Assembly: GCF_040807025.1 (NCBI RefSeq)
Contig: NC_090952.1
Location: 23,433,068-23,497,067, forward strand
Length of the DNA stretch: 64,000 nucleotides
From: Struthio camelus
Taxonomy: Eukaryota > Chordata > Aves > Struthioniformes > Struthionidae
Direction: 5' to 3'
A program made the position numbers and the translations under genes. Shown piece after piece: positions 51,012 to 63,702 of the stretch (position 1 is its first letter; every line of letters begins with the position of its first letter). The notes beneath the pieces were generated by a model. It worked only from the letters and a program-made list of their open reading frames with translations, was not told the DNA's origin and did no database searches.

Positions 51012-51749
51012 GATCGAGAGTTACAGGCTGAGGGGGGAGGAATGTCCTCTTGCAGACTGACAGCTTAAATCACCGCTGCTGGTTTGCGAGGTGAGCGCTG
51101 GTACCGCCAAGAGATCGATGTAAACGGCCTGCGGTGCGTAAATACTGCTTAGAGCACCCTGCAGGGGCAAAAAGAGCGTGCACGGTTAGGACTAGCTTTT
51201 AAAAAGCTTGACCTAGTCACCGGGACAATGCGTGCCTACAAACCGTTTTAAGTCACAATATTTGGACACCCAATTAACCTATTTCAAATGCTTTCGCTTG
51301 TATCTGTAGAATGGTACGTTCCCGCTGCCTACAAGTCAAGCCCTTAATCGCCATTAAAAAAATACTGCTTTCCCACAGGAATAATGAACAGTGACTTAAT
51401 GAAGATCGACTTGTTTTACAGCGAAATTGGTCAGGAAAGCGATTAATTCCATATTTCTATACTTCTTTAAATTTACATTCGATTTTTTTAATGTGACCAG
51501 GTAAGTTTTACGTTGGTAGCATTTATATATGGCGTGTAAGAGCTAAAAAAAACAAAAAAACAAAAAAAAATCAACTTTATAGCGTTTTCTTTTTGTTGTT
51601 GTTGTTTTTTAAAGACCTCTCTGTTGCGATCAGCTTGATTCTATTCAGCTGCAAAAAGAGATTTCCACCTCATTTGCAGTTAGAAGACTCCTGCTCACGC
51701 TGTGCTTTCGCCCACTGCAGGCTCTAGCCTCCAGCCAGGATGAAAACGC

Positions 51750-53190
51750 GCTGACGGCAACAGGAGGGTAAAACCGCCCGCGGGCGAGCAGAGAATTTGA
51801 GGGCTAAAGCGAGCCCGGGTGGCGGGGGGACGGCCCCGCGGTAGGTAGGGGGCCGCCCGCGCCGCGGGTGCGCGGGAGCCAGCGCGGCCCCGCGCCGCTC
51901 CGAGCGGGGCGCGGTGTTGCCCGTCCAAAACGGCAGGAGGGCGGCGGGGGGGGGGGGTGGCGAGCCGGCCGAGAAGCCGGCGGACCCTCCCGCCAGCGCG
52001 CACCTCGAGGCTGTTCGCAGCTCGGCTTCCAGGCTGGGCTCTTCCCTGCTCGCGCTTGCGGCGCGCACCGCCTAAAATAACGCGCAGCGAAAGCCCCCGG
52101 GAGAAGAGCACGGGGCTGCTGGCAGCCGCCCCGCGCGGGCGGCCGCGGGGAAGCGCCGCTCAGGGGCGCGCAGGGCTGGCGAGGGGGCGGCCCGCGCGGG
52201 CTGCTCCGGGCGCTGCGCGACAAACCTGCCGCCGCGGGCAGGCGAGGGCTGCGGCCGCCGCGGGCCGGGGGCCGTCGAGGTCCCGCCGGCGTTTTGGTGC
52301 CCTTTCCTGGAGAAGCCGAAAGGAACGGGCTCACCGTTCCTGGCGGTGAGTACCTACGCGCATCGCCCTACGTCTCTGCGTAGCTGCTGGGTTTAAAAGG
52401 CGAAAGGTAGGCAAAGTTATTAACCACGCGCCGTTACACCAATTCCCCCCCACACTCTTTTTTTTTTTCAATTTCCCCCAGACCGAAACCCTCCCACACA
52501 CTGACAGTAAGGGTATGTTACTGCACTCTCAGTACCAGGTACCTCCGTTAGAGAGCGAGCGCTGTGGGAGCCAAATGAGGTGTCCTGGATTCCTGTAAGC
52601 ACTAGACGAAGCAACCCCCAAAGCCACCTTATCCACCTGCAGCCTTCTCCTGCTCACCTCCTTTGATGCACGAGGAATTTTGGCGGTGGTTAGCAGCTCG
52701 GGGGGTGGGAGCCAGCGCTATCTTGCTTTCCCTGCGCTTCTTGCCCACCCAGCGCATCTGCTTTTCCTCGTCTCGCGTGCAGCGTGCGCTGAGCCAGGAC
52801 GGGGTTTGTACGTGTCTGTGCAGCGCCTTGCACGAGGGGAACTCCCCGCGCTAGCTGCTAATAACTTCACGTCTGGCTCCTCGCACTGCCAGGCGGGCAA
52901 CGCTTTCCATGCCTCTCTCACCGAGGAGAGTCGTTCGGGCTGAGTAATGCCACCCTAAGCGTGCGCCCGGGAGCGTGTGGCTTCGGCAGAAAGCATCCAG
53001 CGTCCGTTGAGGCGAAGCTGCAAGAAGGACGACGTTGCCTTCGGTCAAATGAACGGCGTGGAAGGTGGCCCGGCACCTGGCAAAGCGGGCTCCGGCCCCG
53101 CCGTCGGACGGGACGGGCGGGCGGGCGGGCGCGGAGCGGAGCGGAGCGGAGCGCGGCGGCGGGTCGGGCGCCCTCATGACTCAGTGGGTC
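51750..53190. promoter_or_regulatory. Second CpG island
   Basis: Very CpG-dense at about 51760-52350 and again at 52960-53175. It has (GGGC)n at about 53115-53130, (GCGGA) pentamers at 53131-53153, and an AP-1-type TGACTCA at 53177-53183. No first exon of a known gene is recognised on either strand. It may be an enhancer, an antisense or lncRNA promoter, or an alternative element for the microRNA locus. Confidence 0.4.
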
Positions 53191-56100
53191 TTGGCAACAA
53201 ACGCCGAATGCGAGAGAGAGAAATACAGTTTCTGAAGCAAAGTATAACGAACTGCTGGCAGGGATTTCTCACCTACATAAAACCATCCTTGTGTTCTGCT
53301 CAAACAACAGACGAGGGAAGACTGCTCAGAGAGCGCGTGTTCGTTTATAAACTGCCCAAGGATGCGCTCTCATGCCGTGCCCGCTGCAAGAGAGAGCAGC
53401 CTCCTCCCCGGAGTGAAACACTTCGACTGAAGTCAGTGTGCATAACCGGCGGGAAAGACCCGACGGAGAGGAGGAGACGGGGTATTACGGAAGGTGCAGC
53501 TAGAATAAGTTTGTGTATGTGATTTTTTTTGTGTTTGTGTGTGTGTTTTCTTATTCTTTACTAGGAAGCCCCAAATGGTTTTCTAATTACAAGCCTAAGG
53601 AGTTTACACTGCAAAGCACACGGCTGCAGGGCATCTAGTTTTCTTCTCGGCTCCCTATCGGGTACTTTGCATTTTGTGAATGGGAGGGAGAAAAATTGAC
53701 AAAAGGAATTTAAGGAGAAAAGAGCGAACACGCTGTAATGCGCACTTAAAAGCCTCTGTGAAGGGGGCCGGGGGAGGGGGAGGGAGCCAAGGCAGCACCT
53801 AGCGCTCAGCGAAAGCCCTGGGCTGCGGGGGGGGCGGCGAGGCTGCCCGGGGCCGGCGAGCGGAGCGCTCCCGCGGCTGCTCCGGCCATCGCCGGGTGGC
53901 ACCTCGGGTACGGACCGGCCGCCCAGCTGCCAGTTACCTTCCTCCGACGGGTATGGCGAGAGCTGGAGGTTGACGGTTCCCTATCGATTCCCATGCAAAA
54001 ATCATTAGCTGTTTGGTTGTTTTCCTGGCCACGTTTGTGACAGGGGAAGAAAAAAATCGCCAGCTGCACGAGCGCACAGACCACCGGCGAAAACAAACAA
54101 CAAAAAACCCCCCTATTCTAACGCCCCCAGTTGCAGTCAGCATATACATCGATCCGCTCCGGGCAGCGGCGAGGCAGGCAGAAGACGCCAGAGGCTTATC
54201 TTCCTGCTTGCAGTGAGGGGAAAAAATAAGTCAGCGCTGGTTAGTCACATGTTAGAGAAATACTAGCCCCGGCAACCGGCTCATTTGCCTACATCTCGAT
54301 TTACTCATCACAACGGCGTAGCTCGCCTAGCAGCGCACTGATTTATCACGGTCGGAGATGCTTCAATTCACCAGTAGTGTTTTAAGTGTAGAAGAGCCTG
54401 GAAGAAAACGTGTTTACACAAGTAGCATCAATATCATCCAAATGTGTCATCCTCCCCCGCCCCTGCACCGCTGTCACCAGCCTCGTATCCCCTGGCCGTT
54501 CAGAGAGTGGAGGTTTTCTCAGCTTTCCTGGGATAACAAGCCTCACCGCCAATTCGTTCGATGTCTTGCTGACTCTTCATGTGGATGCTGCTGCAGTTCA
54601 GCTCGACCCTCTTCACCTTCGGGTCCGCAACAACTGTAACCCTGCTGCAGTTAGGATGCTGTTTCCCCATCAAAAGACTTACCCAACACTATGAATTCAA
54701 TAAATGTCAAGTTCGCAAATACTACAAAAAGACAAAAATTAACCAAGCACTGTGACTTCTCATTTGCTAATAAAAGTAGTTATATACAGTCGAGATCTGA
54801 TCTTGCAATGTGCAACCTTGAATGGGAATTAAAGGCAGTCAGACACGGCAGAAACAGTCCTTTAATGAAGCATGTGTAATGAGCTTCCTGGAAGTAGCGT
54901 TAAGATTTTCACTGCTGGTTTAATGCACGTGTAACAGGCTTTTCAGAGCATAATATACAGTGATGCAAAAGCAATGTCAGGCTAACATGTCAAGGTACAA
55001 AAGTCAAGATATACAATTACAAGGCAACTTAAAGGTCCTCATTTAGCTAAACTGTCAAAAAAAACCAGAAAGATTTCTCTTTAATGATAAAACAAACAAA
55101 CAAACAAAAAACCCCTAAAAACCACCCATAAAAGTCAACTGCCAGCCCAGGTTGTATAAAGACTTTTTAATTAAGTCTTCAAGCTCTGCCTAGAATGCTT
55201 TAGCTTCTGATCAGCGTGAACTTAAAGCAAGACGAATAAATAGTCCAAACCAGAGCTACACGTTTGTGGTACCAGCTCAGTTAGTGTAAATGGCCTGTGG
55301 CAGGCTAGAATTATAAAAATGTACAGAAATTCCAGGTGTCATAGGGTGAGCGAATATATTAACGCCTATAACTACCCAAAAATCATTTTTTCAGCACACA
55401 TTTGTGATTCATAAAATGTGGAACTATAATGAATTTCAAATGCCACATAAGTGCTCAAATATAAGGTTTTCCTTTGTGCTTTCATAATATTTTAACAATA
55501 TATGGCTGGGTTGCATAAAGTTTGCATTTAACTTAAGAAGGTGTAATAATAACTCAGGCTTTTAACCAAGATTACTGAACTGAAAATGAAGAGTCTATTT
55601 TCAACTTTTTTCTCGTGAGAAGCTAGCTTAATTTAGTCCACGGGCAGGGTCTGCAAAAGTAAGCTGCAATACGTTAGCACTGTTCTAGTAAGGGTAAATT
55701 GTTACATTTTTTTTCTTTATGAACAAAGTTAGTGCAAAGAAAATAACATGAAATCTTCTGAATGGGGAACCACTTTGGGGTGATAAACTTCACCTGAAAA
55801 ATGCCTATGTATGTGCACTAAGTACCAAAAAAAAAAAAAAAGCCCATTCCCCAGTATTTCAGATGTGGGAATACTCAGTAAGATTTTTTTAAATGTTTCC
55901 TTCAAACTTATCAAACTTTTCTATGAAACACAACTGATTCTGCTAGAGCGCAGCCTCCGCTCCTGCAGCATCGCTCTTGCGGGCAGCGTCACTCAACTCA
56001 GGAGCTCGCGATGTGCCCCGCGCCCAGCCTCTTCGCTCACTGCACTCCCTGCGATTCCATACAGCTCCTTTCCACAAAAGGCCAACGACTTCCCTGCTTG

Positions 56101-57239
56101 CGGTAGGTTTTGGAAGATAACTCCATCATTACGAAGATCTCGCCTCTCCTCCCTTCCCCCCAACCACAGCATTTGAATTTTTGACTAAGACAGATAGGAA
56201 AACATTTCAGGACAAACTGCTTCACAGGTTTAGTCTAAAAGATACTGAACAGATCAATTCTCACCGTTTTCATGCGTTAGGTAGGTATTTTTATGCCACC
56301 TCTGACAGAATCTCTACGCACCACAGATTTCTTTTAAAAACACTTTTGCGCAGTAGGAACTATTAAGGGCAGGGAAACAGTGCTTCTGGAGATCACATCT
56401 TAAGTTCAACCAGACCTAATGAAAGTATGAATGGATGTAATAATTCTGAAGTTCATTTAAGTTTTTCTACGTTGCTTTTGTTCTTTGTTGGAGGTGTACC
56501 ATACATATTCCAAAACAAAGTCCCAGGGCCAGTACATGTTCTTGAGAAAGCATACACACACACACCATTTAGGACACAGAGAAATAAATTCAGTCTTTGT
56601 AGTGCATTTAAAGCAGCTCCTTGGAACATTAATTGTAGAATATTAACTATGGTTTAATTATGACCAAATAGATCTTCTGCTGATTGTGGTTATCTAATAT
56701 AAATTGTGTTGTGTAAACTGTTTTTATTTTAGGTCTGCCACTAATGACTACAGTAGCAATTGAACATACTGTAGACGGACAACGATGCGCAGCAACTGAA
56801 AATCAGAAATATGACTACACTTTGAAACCAGAAGCACAATTCAAAGTAGGCTGGCAGAAACTTAATTATGTATTAAGCCTCAAACAGCATCAAATCCTAG
56901 CGCGTAACAGAAGAATCCAGGCGCAGAAGTACACAAACCGGGCAAGCTAAGGGACTGAAAACCACGGCTGAAGGGCAAGGTGTGGGACCAGCTGCCCCGT
57001 TCAGAATTAAACTCAAGGCGAACAGAGATGTTCATGAAACAAAAGCAAATGATTACTTACAAAATGGGTGGGTGGGGGTGTGTGTGATTTCCCCCACGTG
57101 TACACATTTAGTTAACGTATTATCTTCACTCTTAATTTTTGCCAACACAGAACAAACAACAGCGCTTACATAGCATTTTCTCTGAAATAGGGTTCGGTTA
57201 TCGAACGTTAAGTATTTTGGCATTTTTTCCCCTCAGCAC
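53191..57239. other. AT-rich intergenic DNA, no gene seen
   Basis: Mostly AT-rich except a GC-rich patch at about 53760-53940. It contains a (CAAA)n run near 55088-55108 and an A-run near 55828-55842. Short frames on either strand match nothing I recognise. A longer HPRT1 3' UTR isoform could reach into its right end. Confidence 0.6.
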
Positions 57240-57245
57240 TTTATT
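57240..57245 (-). terminator. Candidate poly(A) signal, HPRT1 (distal)
   Basis: TTTATT on the + strand gives AATAAA on the - strand, followed by a G-rich stretch (gtgctgagggg) in the transcript sense. It lies about 1 kb after the HPRT1 stop. Confidence 0.45.
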
Positions 57246-58225
57246 GTCTCTCCCATAGATAGCATAATGTTAACCAAAAGGCCTATGGAGATAAAAGCGG
57301 AGAGTCTGCCTTCACTGATAGAAACATTTACAAAAAAATATTAGTGAGAACAAAATTCAAAGAGGACTTTAATATATGGAATGATTGGCATAGATGTATG
57401 GGGCTTATTTTAAAGAGACAGCCTTTATTTAAAGTACTTTGTTTTGTAGATCTTATAAAGTAAACATTACAATACTTTTTCACAAATATATTAAAATTGT
57501 TTAGATTTAAAAGGCAATTCCACTGGCTGATGAATATTTTTAAAGAAAAAAAAATCTAACAGAAACGGGCAGCTCAACTAAAACTAGATTTTTAAACATT
57601 CTGTTTTGTCATTCCATCTCCTTATAGCTCAAAAAGTGACATTTTTCACCCAGACTTCTTTTACAGCAATAAGGCAACTCCAGGAGATTTGGATGAGCTC
57701 CTCAGAGATTACAGATACTGTAACTGGCTGCTCTTCATGCTATATAACACCCAAAGGTGCAACTATTCAATAGTCACAACCACACTTGTGCATTAAAATA
57801 TAAAACTTAAATTACAGATTTTAAAAATATTACTAATAGACTTCCCTATCATAAAATGTTTTACATTTACAGTACTTGAACTATTTCAGTTCTGGGTTGA
57901 TGAGGTTTAAGCAATTTACCACTGCAAGAGTTAGACTCTGGAGCTCACAAACAGCACAACCCAACCAGGGGCAGCAATAGTCGGTAGAGTCATAGTGCAA
58001 ATCAAAATAAGGAGTGCAGAATTGCACTAGTTGTTTACATTTCTAAAATATAAATGAACAAGACAAGATTCTTATATTGTACATGCAATAAGTTATAGTA
58101 AGTATATGACAATGGGGCTGGGGCATTCTACAATTTTAGCTGGTGTACCAGAGTTGAAGCCTGTGAAAGATAGGACTCAGTAAACAAAACAATTCAAAGC
58201 TCTGTTGTCACAGCACTTGAAGCTT
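57246..58225 (-). other. HPRT1: HPRT1 3' untranslated region (end inferred)
   Basis: AT-rich sequence follows the HPRT1 stop codon on the - strand without splice sites or coding frames. AATAAA signals at 57424-57429 and 57240-57245 suggest 3' UTRs of roughly 0.8 and 1.0 kb. The exact end is inferred. Confidence 0.6.
57424..57429 (-). terminator. Candidate poly(A) signal, HPRT1 (proximal)
   Basis: AATAAA on the - strand about 0.8 kb downstream of the HPRT1 stop codon. Confidence 0.45.
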
Positions 58226-58273
58226 TCATGCTTTGTATTTCTGTTTCCCCGTCTCGCTGATCACACAGATATG
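58226..58273 (-). CDS. HPRT1: HPRT1 exon 9 (terminal coding part)
   Basis: On the - strand a ttttgtttcag acceptor precedes 48 coding nt reading HICVISETGKQKYKA and a TGA stop (plus-strand tca at 58226-58228). From family knowledge, this is the C-terminus of hypoxanthine-guanine phosphoribosyltransferase, whose human form ends HVCVISETGKAKYKA. The enzyme is a cytosolic homotetramer that makes IMP and GMP from hypoxanthine and guanine with PRPP. With exons 6-8 it completes residues 134-218, exactly the length expected from the 218-residue human protein. Confidence 0.98.
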   Translation of the reverse strand, partial: HICVISETGKQKYKA

Positions 58274-58942
58274 CTGAAACAAAATAAAATAAAAAGCTCC
58301 TGTTAGAAAAGTAATGTCTATGAATAAGAGAATGATATTTTACATTTATTCAGTAATGCACTTAAAAAAAAAGAAAAGAAAAGAAAAGAAAAGAAAGTGT
58401 GCTTATACATTTCAGCACTAAATATAATGATCTTGTGTTATCGTTCATGAAAAACAATTTAAGTCTTTTGTTGGTCAAAAATCTGAACGCTGCCTTCTTT
58501 CTCTTCCCTCTTAACTATCTCACCCAGTGTCTGCCACAGGCTTTGAGAGACCCAGATGAAAAAATGAATGACTTGGAATAAAAAGTGGACCCTTCTTGAA
58601 CTCGCAAGGCCTCTCTCCTCTAACCCGCATATATAATTAAGCAAATGCACTTCTTTGTTGTAGACACCTGGCAAGATGAGAAACTTTACACAAATTGTCA
58701 CATTATTTCAAACAAGTTGATAGGAGATGTGCAGCCTCTATTCTCTACGAAGCTGAAAACAGAATAAACGTTAGTTTCTTAAGAGCTCTAAAACGCTGTC
58801 CTGGTGCTCCAGGGTTTGCTCTAATCGTTGCATCGCACAATTTGCACATGAGGCATCATTTACACTGAGCAGGGAGTGTGGCTTGAAGACACTTCTCTCC
58901 CTTCCTCCTCCCTAGTTTTAAATGGACAAAAACATTACTTAC
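58274..58942 (-). other. HPRT1: HPRT1 intron 8
   Basis: GT-AG intron of 669 bp (donor GTAAGT, acceptor TTTCAG on the - strand). It contains an (AAAAG)n microsatellite at 58364-58396. Nothing else is recognised. Confidence 0.95.
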
Positions 58943-59019
58943 GTTCAAATCTCTAAAGTACTCATTGTAATCTAGGGCGTATCCCACAACAAATTTGTCT
59001 GGCACTTCAAATCCAACAA
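58943..59019 (-). CDS. HPRT1: HPRT1 exon 8
   Basis: 77 nt, the same length as human exon 8, with acceptor ctttttcag and donor AAC|GTAAGT on the - strand. It encodes (F)[20 protein letters not shown] and FRDLN. It carries the purine-binding residues known from the human enzyme: Lys185, Phe186 (stacks on the base) and Val187 in PDKFVV, and Asp193 in YALD. All are present, so the active site looks intact. Phase matches both neighbours. Confidence 0.98.
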
Positions 59020-61233
59020 CTGAAAAAGACCATAAGTCACCAGTACGTTAGAAAAAACTTCCTGAAGTTCATTAAGCCTTTTTAAGAGACACAATCTGGA
59101 ATTTTATAAAGAAATAAGTATCCTAACTCTTTTTTTTGGTTCCACTCAAGTATTCTAAGATTAATATTCAAGCTATTTTAAAAATTTAATTTACTTCCTT
59201 GATTTCATTCATTCACTAAACCAAAATTAAGTAGATTTATTCACTGGCTCCCAAGCAGCAGCACGGCGCTGGCACGCAGTCTGCGAGAAGCAAACAAAAA
59301 CATGCAATCTGCAGACAAGCCGTTCTCACCAGAATGCGAAATCCTTTTCAATTTTTCTGCAAATTGGTAAATATATAAGAGAGAGCCAATACTTCCCAAC
59401 ACTTCCTGGATCTTCGAAACGCCCGTGCACAAGCAGTGGAACTGGTGCGCACAGCACCAATCACCCTTGCAGGATCATTCAAAAGGCAGCACTTTGGGGA
59501 GTGAGGCCTAACCTCGGGTACCCTTACAGCGTGCTCTACCCAAGGGCATAACAGGAAGGCGCGGTTCAGCCATCAGTTCCTTCACCACTACAAGTACGCA
59601 AGTCCAATAGGACACCCTGCAAAGAGCTAAGGGTGAGAACGGAATAATGCGAACGTCATAAAGAACCACGGTTACTGCAGGGAAACCGCTCTCTCATCTC
59701 TGAGTCACCGTCCGAACGGACTCTGCTTTTGTGGCTCACAGGCAGGGACCAGAAATGTAAGAACGCGCTATGGCTGCGGGACAGCTCTGCTGCCTTGGAG
59801 GCTGCTCCCTCGATACAGAAAACAGCAAAGCGCAAAGGGCCCCCTGCTCTTTATGGAGTCACTTGCAGGCTACAGAAACAGGTTTTTTCCCCCCAAAGCA
59901 GCTGCCTAAAAAGGACATGGTAGCCAGTCCGCAGATCGTCTAAATGGGTATGACTCTAGCAGGACGGTTTGGGGATGGCCAGGCAATATTAGTCTAATCT
60001 GTCCACAAACACTATAAAACAACCTACGGAAATTTCCAAACGGCCATTTCCAAACGGCCATTTCCAAACGGCCTCAAGCTAAAAATCAATGACTCCCGAC
60101 CACATAAAAGCCAGGATGTTTTTCCTCTCCTTGAGTACAATGAGGCTCAGGAAAGAAAAGAGGCAGACAAATCACATAGTTCAGATGAAAGGCTGTGTCC
60201 TCTCTTGGAAAAATTAAGGTGATGTTTAGAAGCTACTTTGCTGTCCTGCGCTAGGGGGTAAAAGAGAGGCCCAGCCACATATGCCTCATTGTCTCCTGCT
60301 TTTGGAGATCACGTGTTCTGTCCTAAACAGGTTGCCGCTGCGGGCAGACGGCAAAACAAACCATCTGCTTTGAAGGGCTCAAAAGGCAGACCCGTTAACC
60401 CTGCTAAGCCTATAATACGATCTCAAGAAAAAGGGGCATCCTTAATTGAGCGGAGCACCTCAAATTAAGCTTTTCAGGCATCTAGAAATTTAAGTTTAAG
60501 AATATTGTACAACCTCAGAAAGGGGAGGAAGAGGATGTGATTCTGTTGCTAAATTCACTCCGCTTCCTCACTGAAAGCGCACACTCTAGGTTAACAGGAA
60601 TTCAGGTCTCTGAGAAAGGCACAAATCACAGAGCTCTGGCCAAGCCACGACCGGCTGTCGCTCTGCTACAACTGCCTGCTCTGCGTGCTATCCCCTTCTT
60701 TGAAGTCTTGGGACAGAAAGGAGAAGACAAGAAGGGAGTAATTCAGATACTTAAAAACAACTGTTTCAGTGCCATTTTAGATACCCTTTCACTATAAAAC
60801 CTGTGTCAGACCTGCTACCCCTTCTGTCCATCTTAGACACCTGGGGGCATCCAAATGACATTAGGCAGCTATGTTCAGGAACCTGAATCACTCCCAAAAG
60901 TGTCAAACGTGAATTCAGCAAATTCTGCTTACCAAAGCATTTGACTACATGCACGTTGGGAAAATTTCCACCAGAAAAGGGATTAACCTGGACCAAAATA
61001 TCAAAGTTTCCTTTTCATATAGTAAAATATGTTACAAAAAAAAAGGGGGGGGTGGGGGAGAGACCAAACCCATATTAATTCTGTCAAAATATATTCCAAA
61101 TATTTAAATTCCCTAAATAAGGGCAAAAACAATCAAGAATCATTGGTGAAAACTTATTTGGAACATTCCTGGACTTTGACCAAACGCTAACACACGTTTA
61201 ACATTTAATGATGGTTGTCGAAAAGTCACTTAC
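59020..61233 (-). other. HPRT1: HPRT1 intron 7
   Basis: GT-AG intron of about 2.2 kb. It holds a perfect triplication of a 14-bp unit at 60032-60073 (listed separately) and a G-tract near 61045. No other feature is recognised. Confidence 0.95.
60032..60073. repeat. Perfect 3x14-bp tandem repeat
   Basis: The unit ATTTCCAAACGGCC occurs three times without mismatch at 60032-60045, 60046-60059 and 60060-60073, inside HPRT1 intron 7. Perfect identity suggests a recent expansion. Confidence 0.95.
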
Positions 61234-61280
61234 AGTCTGGTCGATATCCCACACTTCGAGGAGTTCTTTTAACCAATAAA
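61234..61280 (-). CDS. HPRT1: HPRT1 exon 7
   Basis: 47 nt, identical in length to human exon 7, between a tatttgacag acceptor and an ACT|GTAAGT donor on the - strand. With split codons it reads (S)LLVKRTPRSVGYRPD(F). It includes the Lys165 position (LLVKRTP) that contacts the purine 6-oxo group in the human enzyme. The frame is open and the phase is consistent with exons 6 and 8. Confidence 0.98.
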
Positions 61281-63247
61281 CTGTCAAATAAAAACAATAT
61301 AAAACTGAAATATGTAAAAGCAGCAGGACAAAGATGTAAGACTGTTTTAAAGACAGACAGGCTGAATACGGCCTTCAGTGAGACGGAAGGCATACAACTG
61401 AAAGCATAATTATGTACATCTTAGACATACTATTTTATTTCCAGGCCCAGCTGGTCATAATGACAGAATCAAGACTTCTTTAAAACACAGCGTTTACAGC
61501 CTAAGAATAACTAACAGGTCTGTGAGAAAGAGCCTAAGAGATACTGCTCTCGATGGACTTCCATCGTGAGAAGTGACTTAATGAGGTTCTATGTGCGTTT
61601 AGAAACTTCAGGTACAATCACTTTAGTTTACAGGTGACAACTTGGGTTCTGGCCAGGCCAACAAAGTTCTTTTCATGAGCATGAGTATTATGAAACAGAA
61701 GTTCAGCTGGTCAAAGCATCCTCAGCTGTACTTATGCAACATGTCCTCAACCGTTTTTCCACCGGCAGTACTAATTACCCCCCCCATAAATAAAACGTAA
61801 TCTGTTCTGGGGATGAAGTGACACAAGCATTACACCAGCTCCGCTCTCCCAGAATTAACTGTCGGAGAAGCAGAAAATATGGAAGTGCAGAGTTGGGGGT
61901 TCTGTAGTACGGAGAAATGCCTTGCCAGTTTGACTTAACTCTCTCATTCAATCGAGCATTTCTACCTTTTATAAGAGGTCCCCAGGTGCCTGACATTTGC
62001 CTTTCTTTAGGGACAGGGAGACTTTGGGAGGAAAAGAAAAGGTGGCTGACGGCTGACTGTAAGGACAGCTTGAGCTGATCCGCATTCTCAGATACCCATC
62101 TGTTTCAGGGAAGAAGTCTCCACTGTTTAATCAGTGGGAGGTCACTTGTCAGGTTTACAGTTTCAGTTTTAGACATTCAGAAACTTCTATCAGAAGGACT
62201 TAATTTTTGAGTACCTGTGTAGGCTTTGATATAACATACCACAAATCATATTAGCATTAATTGGCATCACCCGGCTACAACTGCATCACTTATCAGAGAG
62301 AAAGAAAATTAAGAAAAAAAACAAAAGAGTGAGGCAAGTGAAGTAACTAAGGACATCTTTATACTTCAGACCGTCTACAATGATCACATTTACTTGCTCA
62401 GGTCTTTGACAGACCGAAATTACTGCAACAGATTTAAAAAAATAGGAAACTGGACTTTGCTCCTACTGTATTATACTCAGGAGGTACACTGCAATGATAG
62501 GGCACTTTTCAATGACAAACATTTAAAATTTGGCAACATTTATCAGGCCAGGGAGAAATCCTAAACGATTTCACCTTCAATAGGTCACCACCAGATTATC
62601 AGCAAGAAGAGCTGTTCTAGTACCTCTAACAACTGTTTTGGGATTGTTATGGCAACACAACTGATTAGATATTATACCTCGCTCTGGTTTATCTCTAATC
62701 CCCAGCAATCATTACGCTTTTATTGTAAAATACACAACCACAGCAGAGCAGTGTGAAAGATGCAACTTAAAAAGAAGTAGGAGGAATGTTGATATTGGTT
62801 AATAATATAAAATTGTCTACATTTCTTGTTAGACGTAAGTTTTTTTAATTAAAAAATGTTCTGAAACTATTTGATTAAAAAATGTAACTAACTAGAAGAG
62901 CCTGGAAGACCATATGGCTGGTGACTCTCACAGTGTGACCTCTAAAGCCCAGCTACACTACGTACACTATGCAAACAGTAACGTCGGAGTACAAGTTAGT
63001 TTAATTCTATGATTAAATCCAGCAAGGCAGATCAAGAAAGATCTCCATTGCACAGGTACACGGCTTCGGTAGACAGAAGCGACAAATAAACACATTCAGA
63101 GAGATACTACATGTACCTAAAAGACAACCACTGATATTTTTCTTACCCCAGTTGCTAGGAAGAACGTTTATATTTATGAACTAATTCGGGGAAATTTGAA
63201 AAAGCCTCCACTAACTTAAAGTTGTTTATTTTTAAGCCCAAAAAGAA

Positions 63248-63280
<33 letters not shown>

Positions 63281-63619
63281 TCCCACAAACCTTACCATAA
63301 CATGATATGCCAACAGATGTACCAGACATGCACAAATTATCCCTTTCTGAACACGGAAATCCTTCCAGCAATATGATTGGAAAGAAGAGAATACTGTTTC
63401 TGCCAGCCTAAACGAACACATATTTTCATAACAAGCACACGTGCTTTTGGAGTTCAAACAAAATACTAAACTCCAACAGATCACGTCCTATATGACTCCT
63501 ACAGAAACGTTCCCTCCCACTTCTGCTCTATGGAAATGTATCCTATACTACTTTTTTTTTTTTTTTTTTGAACATTGTGTATCATTGTTAAAGTGAAATA
63601 TTCGTAATTAAAAGTTTAC
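61281..63619 (-). other. HPRT1: HPRT1 intron 6
   Basis: GT-AG intron of about 2.3 kb, AT-rich. It contains a GA-rich microsatellite at 63241-63280 and an 18-nt T-run at 63552-63569. No other gene is recognised. Confidence 0.95.
63241..63280. repeat. (GA)n / (GAAA)n microsatellite
   Basis: Forty bases made only of G and A in GA and GAAA units, within HPRT1 intron 6. Confidence 0.9.
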
Positions 63620-63702
63620 CTGGCTACTTTCACCATCTTTGGATTGTACTGCTTAAGTAGAGACAGCAATGTTTTCATTGTTTTACCAGTATCAATTATA
63701 TC
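63620..63702 (-). CDS. HPRT1: HPRT1 exon 6
   Basis: 83 nt, the same as human exon 6, with acceptor attttcag and donor CCAG|GTAAAC on the - strand. It starts in phase 0 and encodes [20 protein letters not shown] followed by PKMVKVA(S). DIIDTGKT is most of the PRPP-binding motif of type I phosphoribosyltransferases and includes the catalytic-base Asp (human Asp137) and the loop binding the 5-phosphate. The preceding Glu is encoded by exon 5, outside the window. Differences from human are conservative (Q to K, VR to LK). This is the most 5' HPRT1 exon present here. Confidence 0.98.

Larger units (their letters stand above)
50123..51740 (+). other. Downstream flank of the microRNA pair (putative 3' end of primary transcript)
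   Basis: GC-rich up to about 50950, with a 43-bp tandem duplication and many G-runs, then AT-rich. AATAAA hexamers at 50257-50262 and 51006-51011 could end the primary transcript. A perfect MEF2-type box, CTATTTTTAG, is at 50991-51000. A (GTT)n patch and A-rich runs lie near 51545-51612. No coding gene is seen. Confidence 0.4.
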
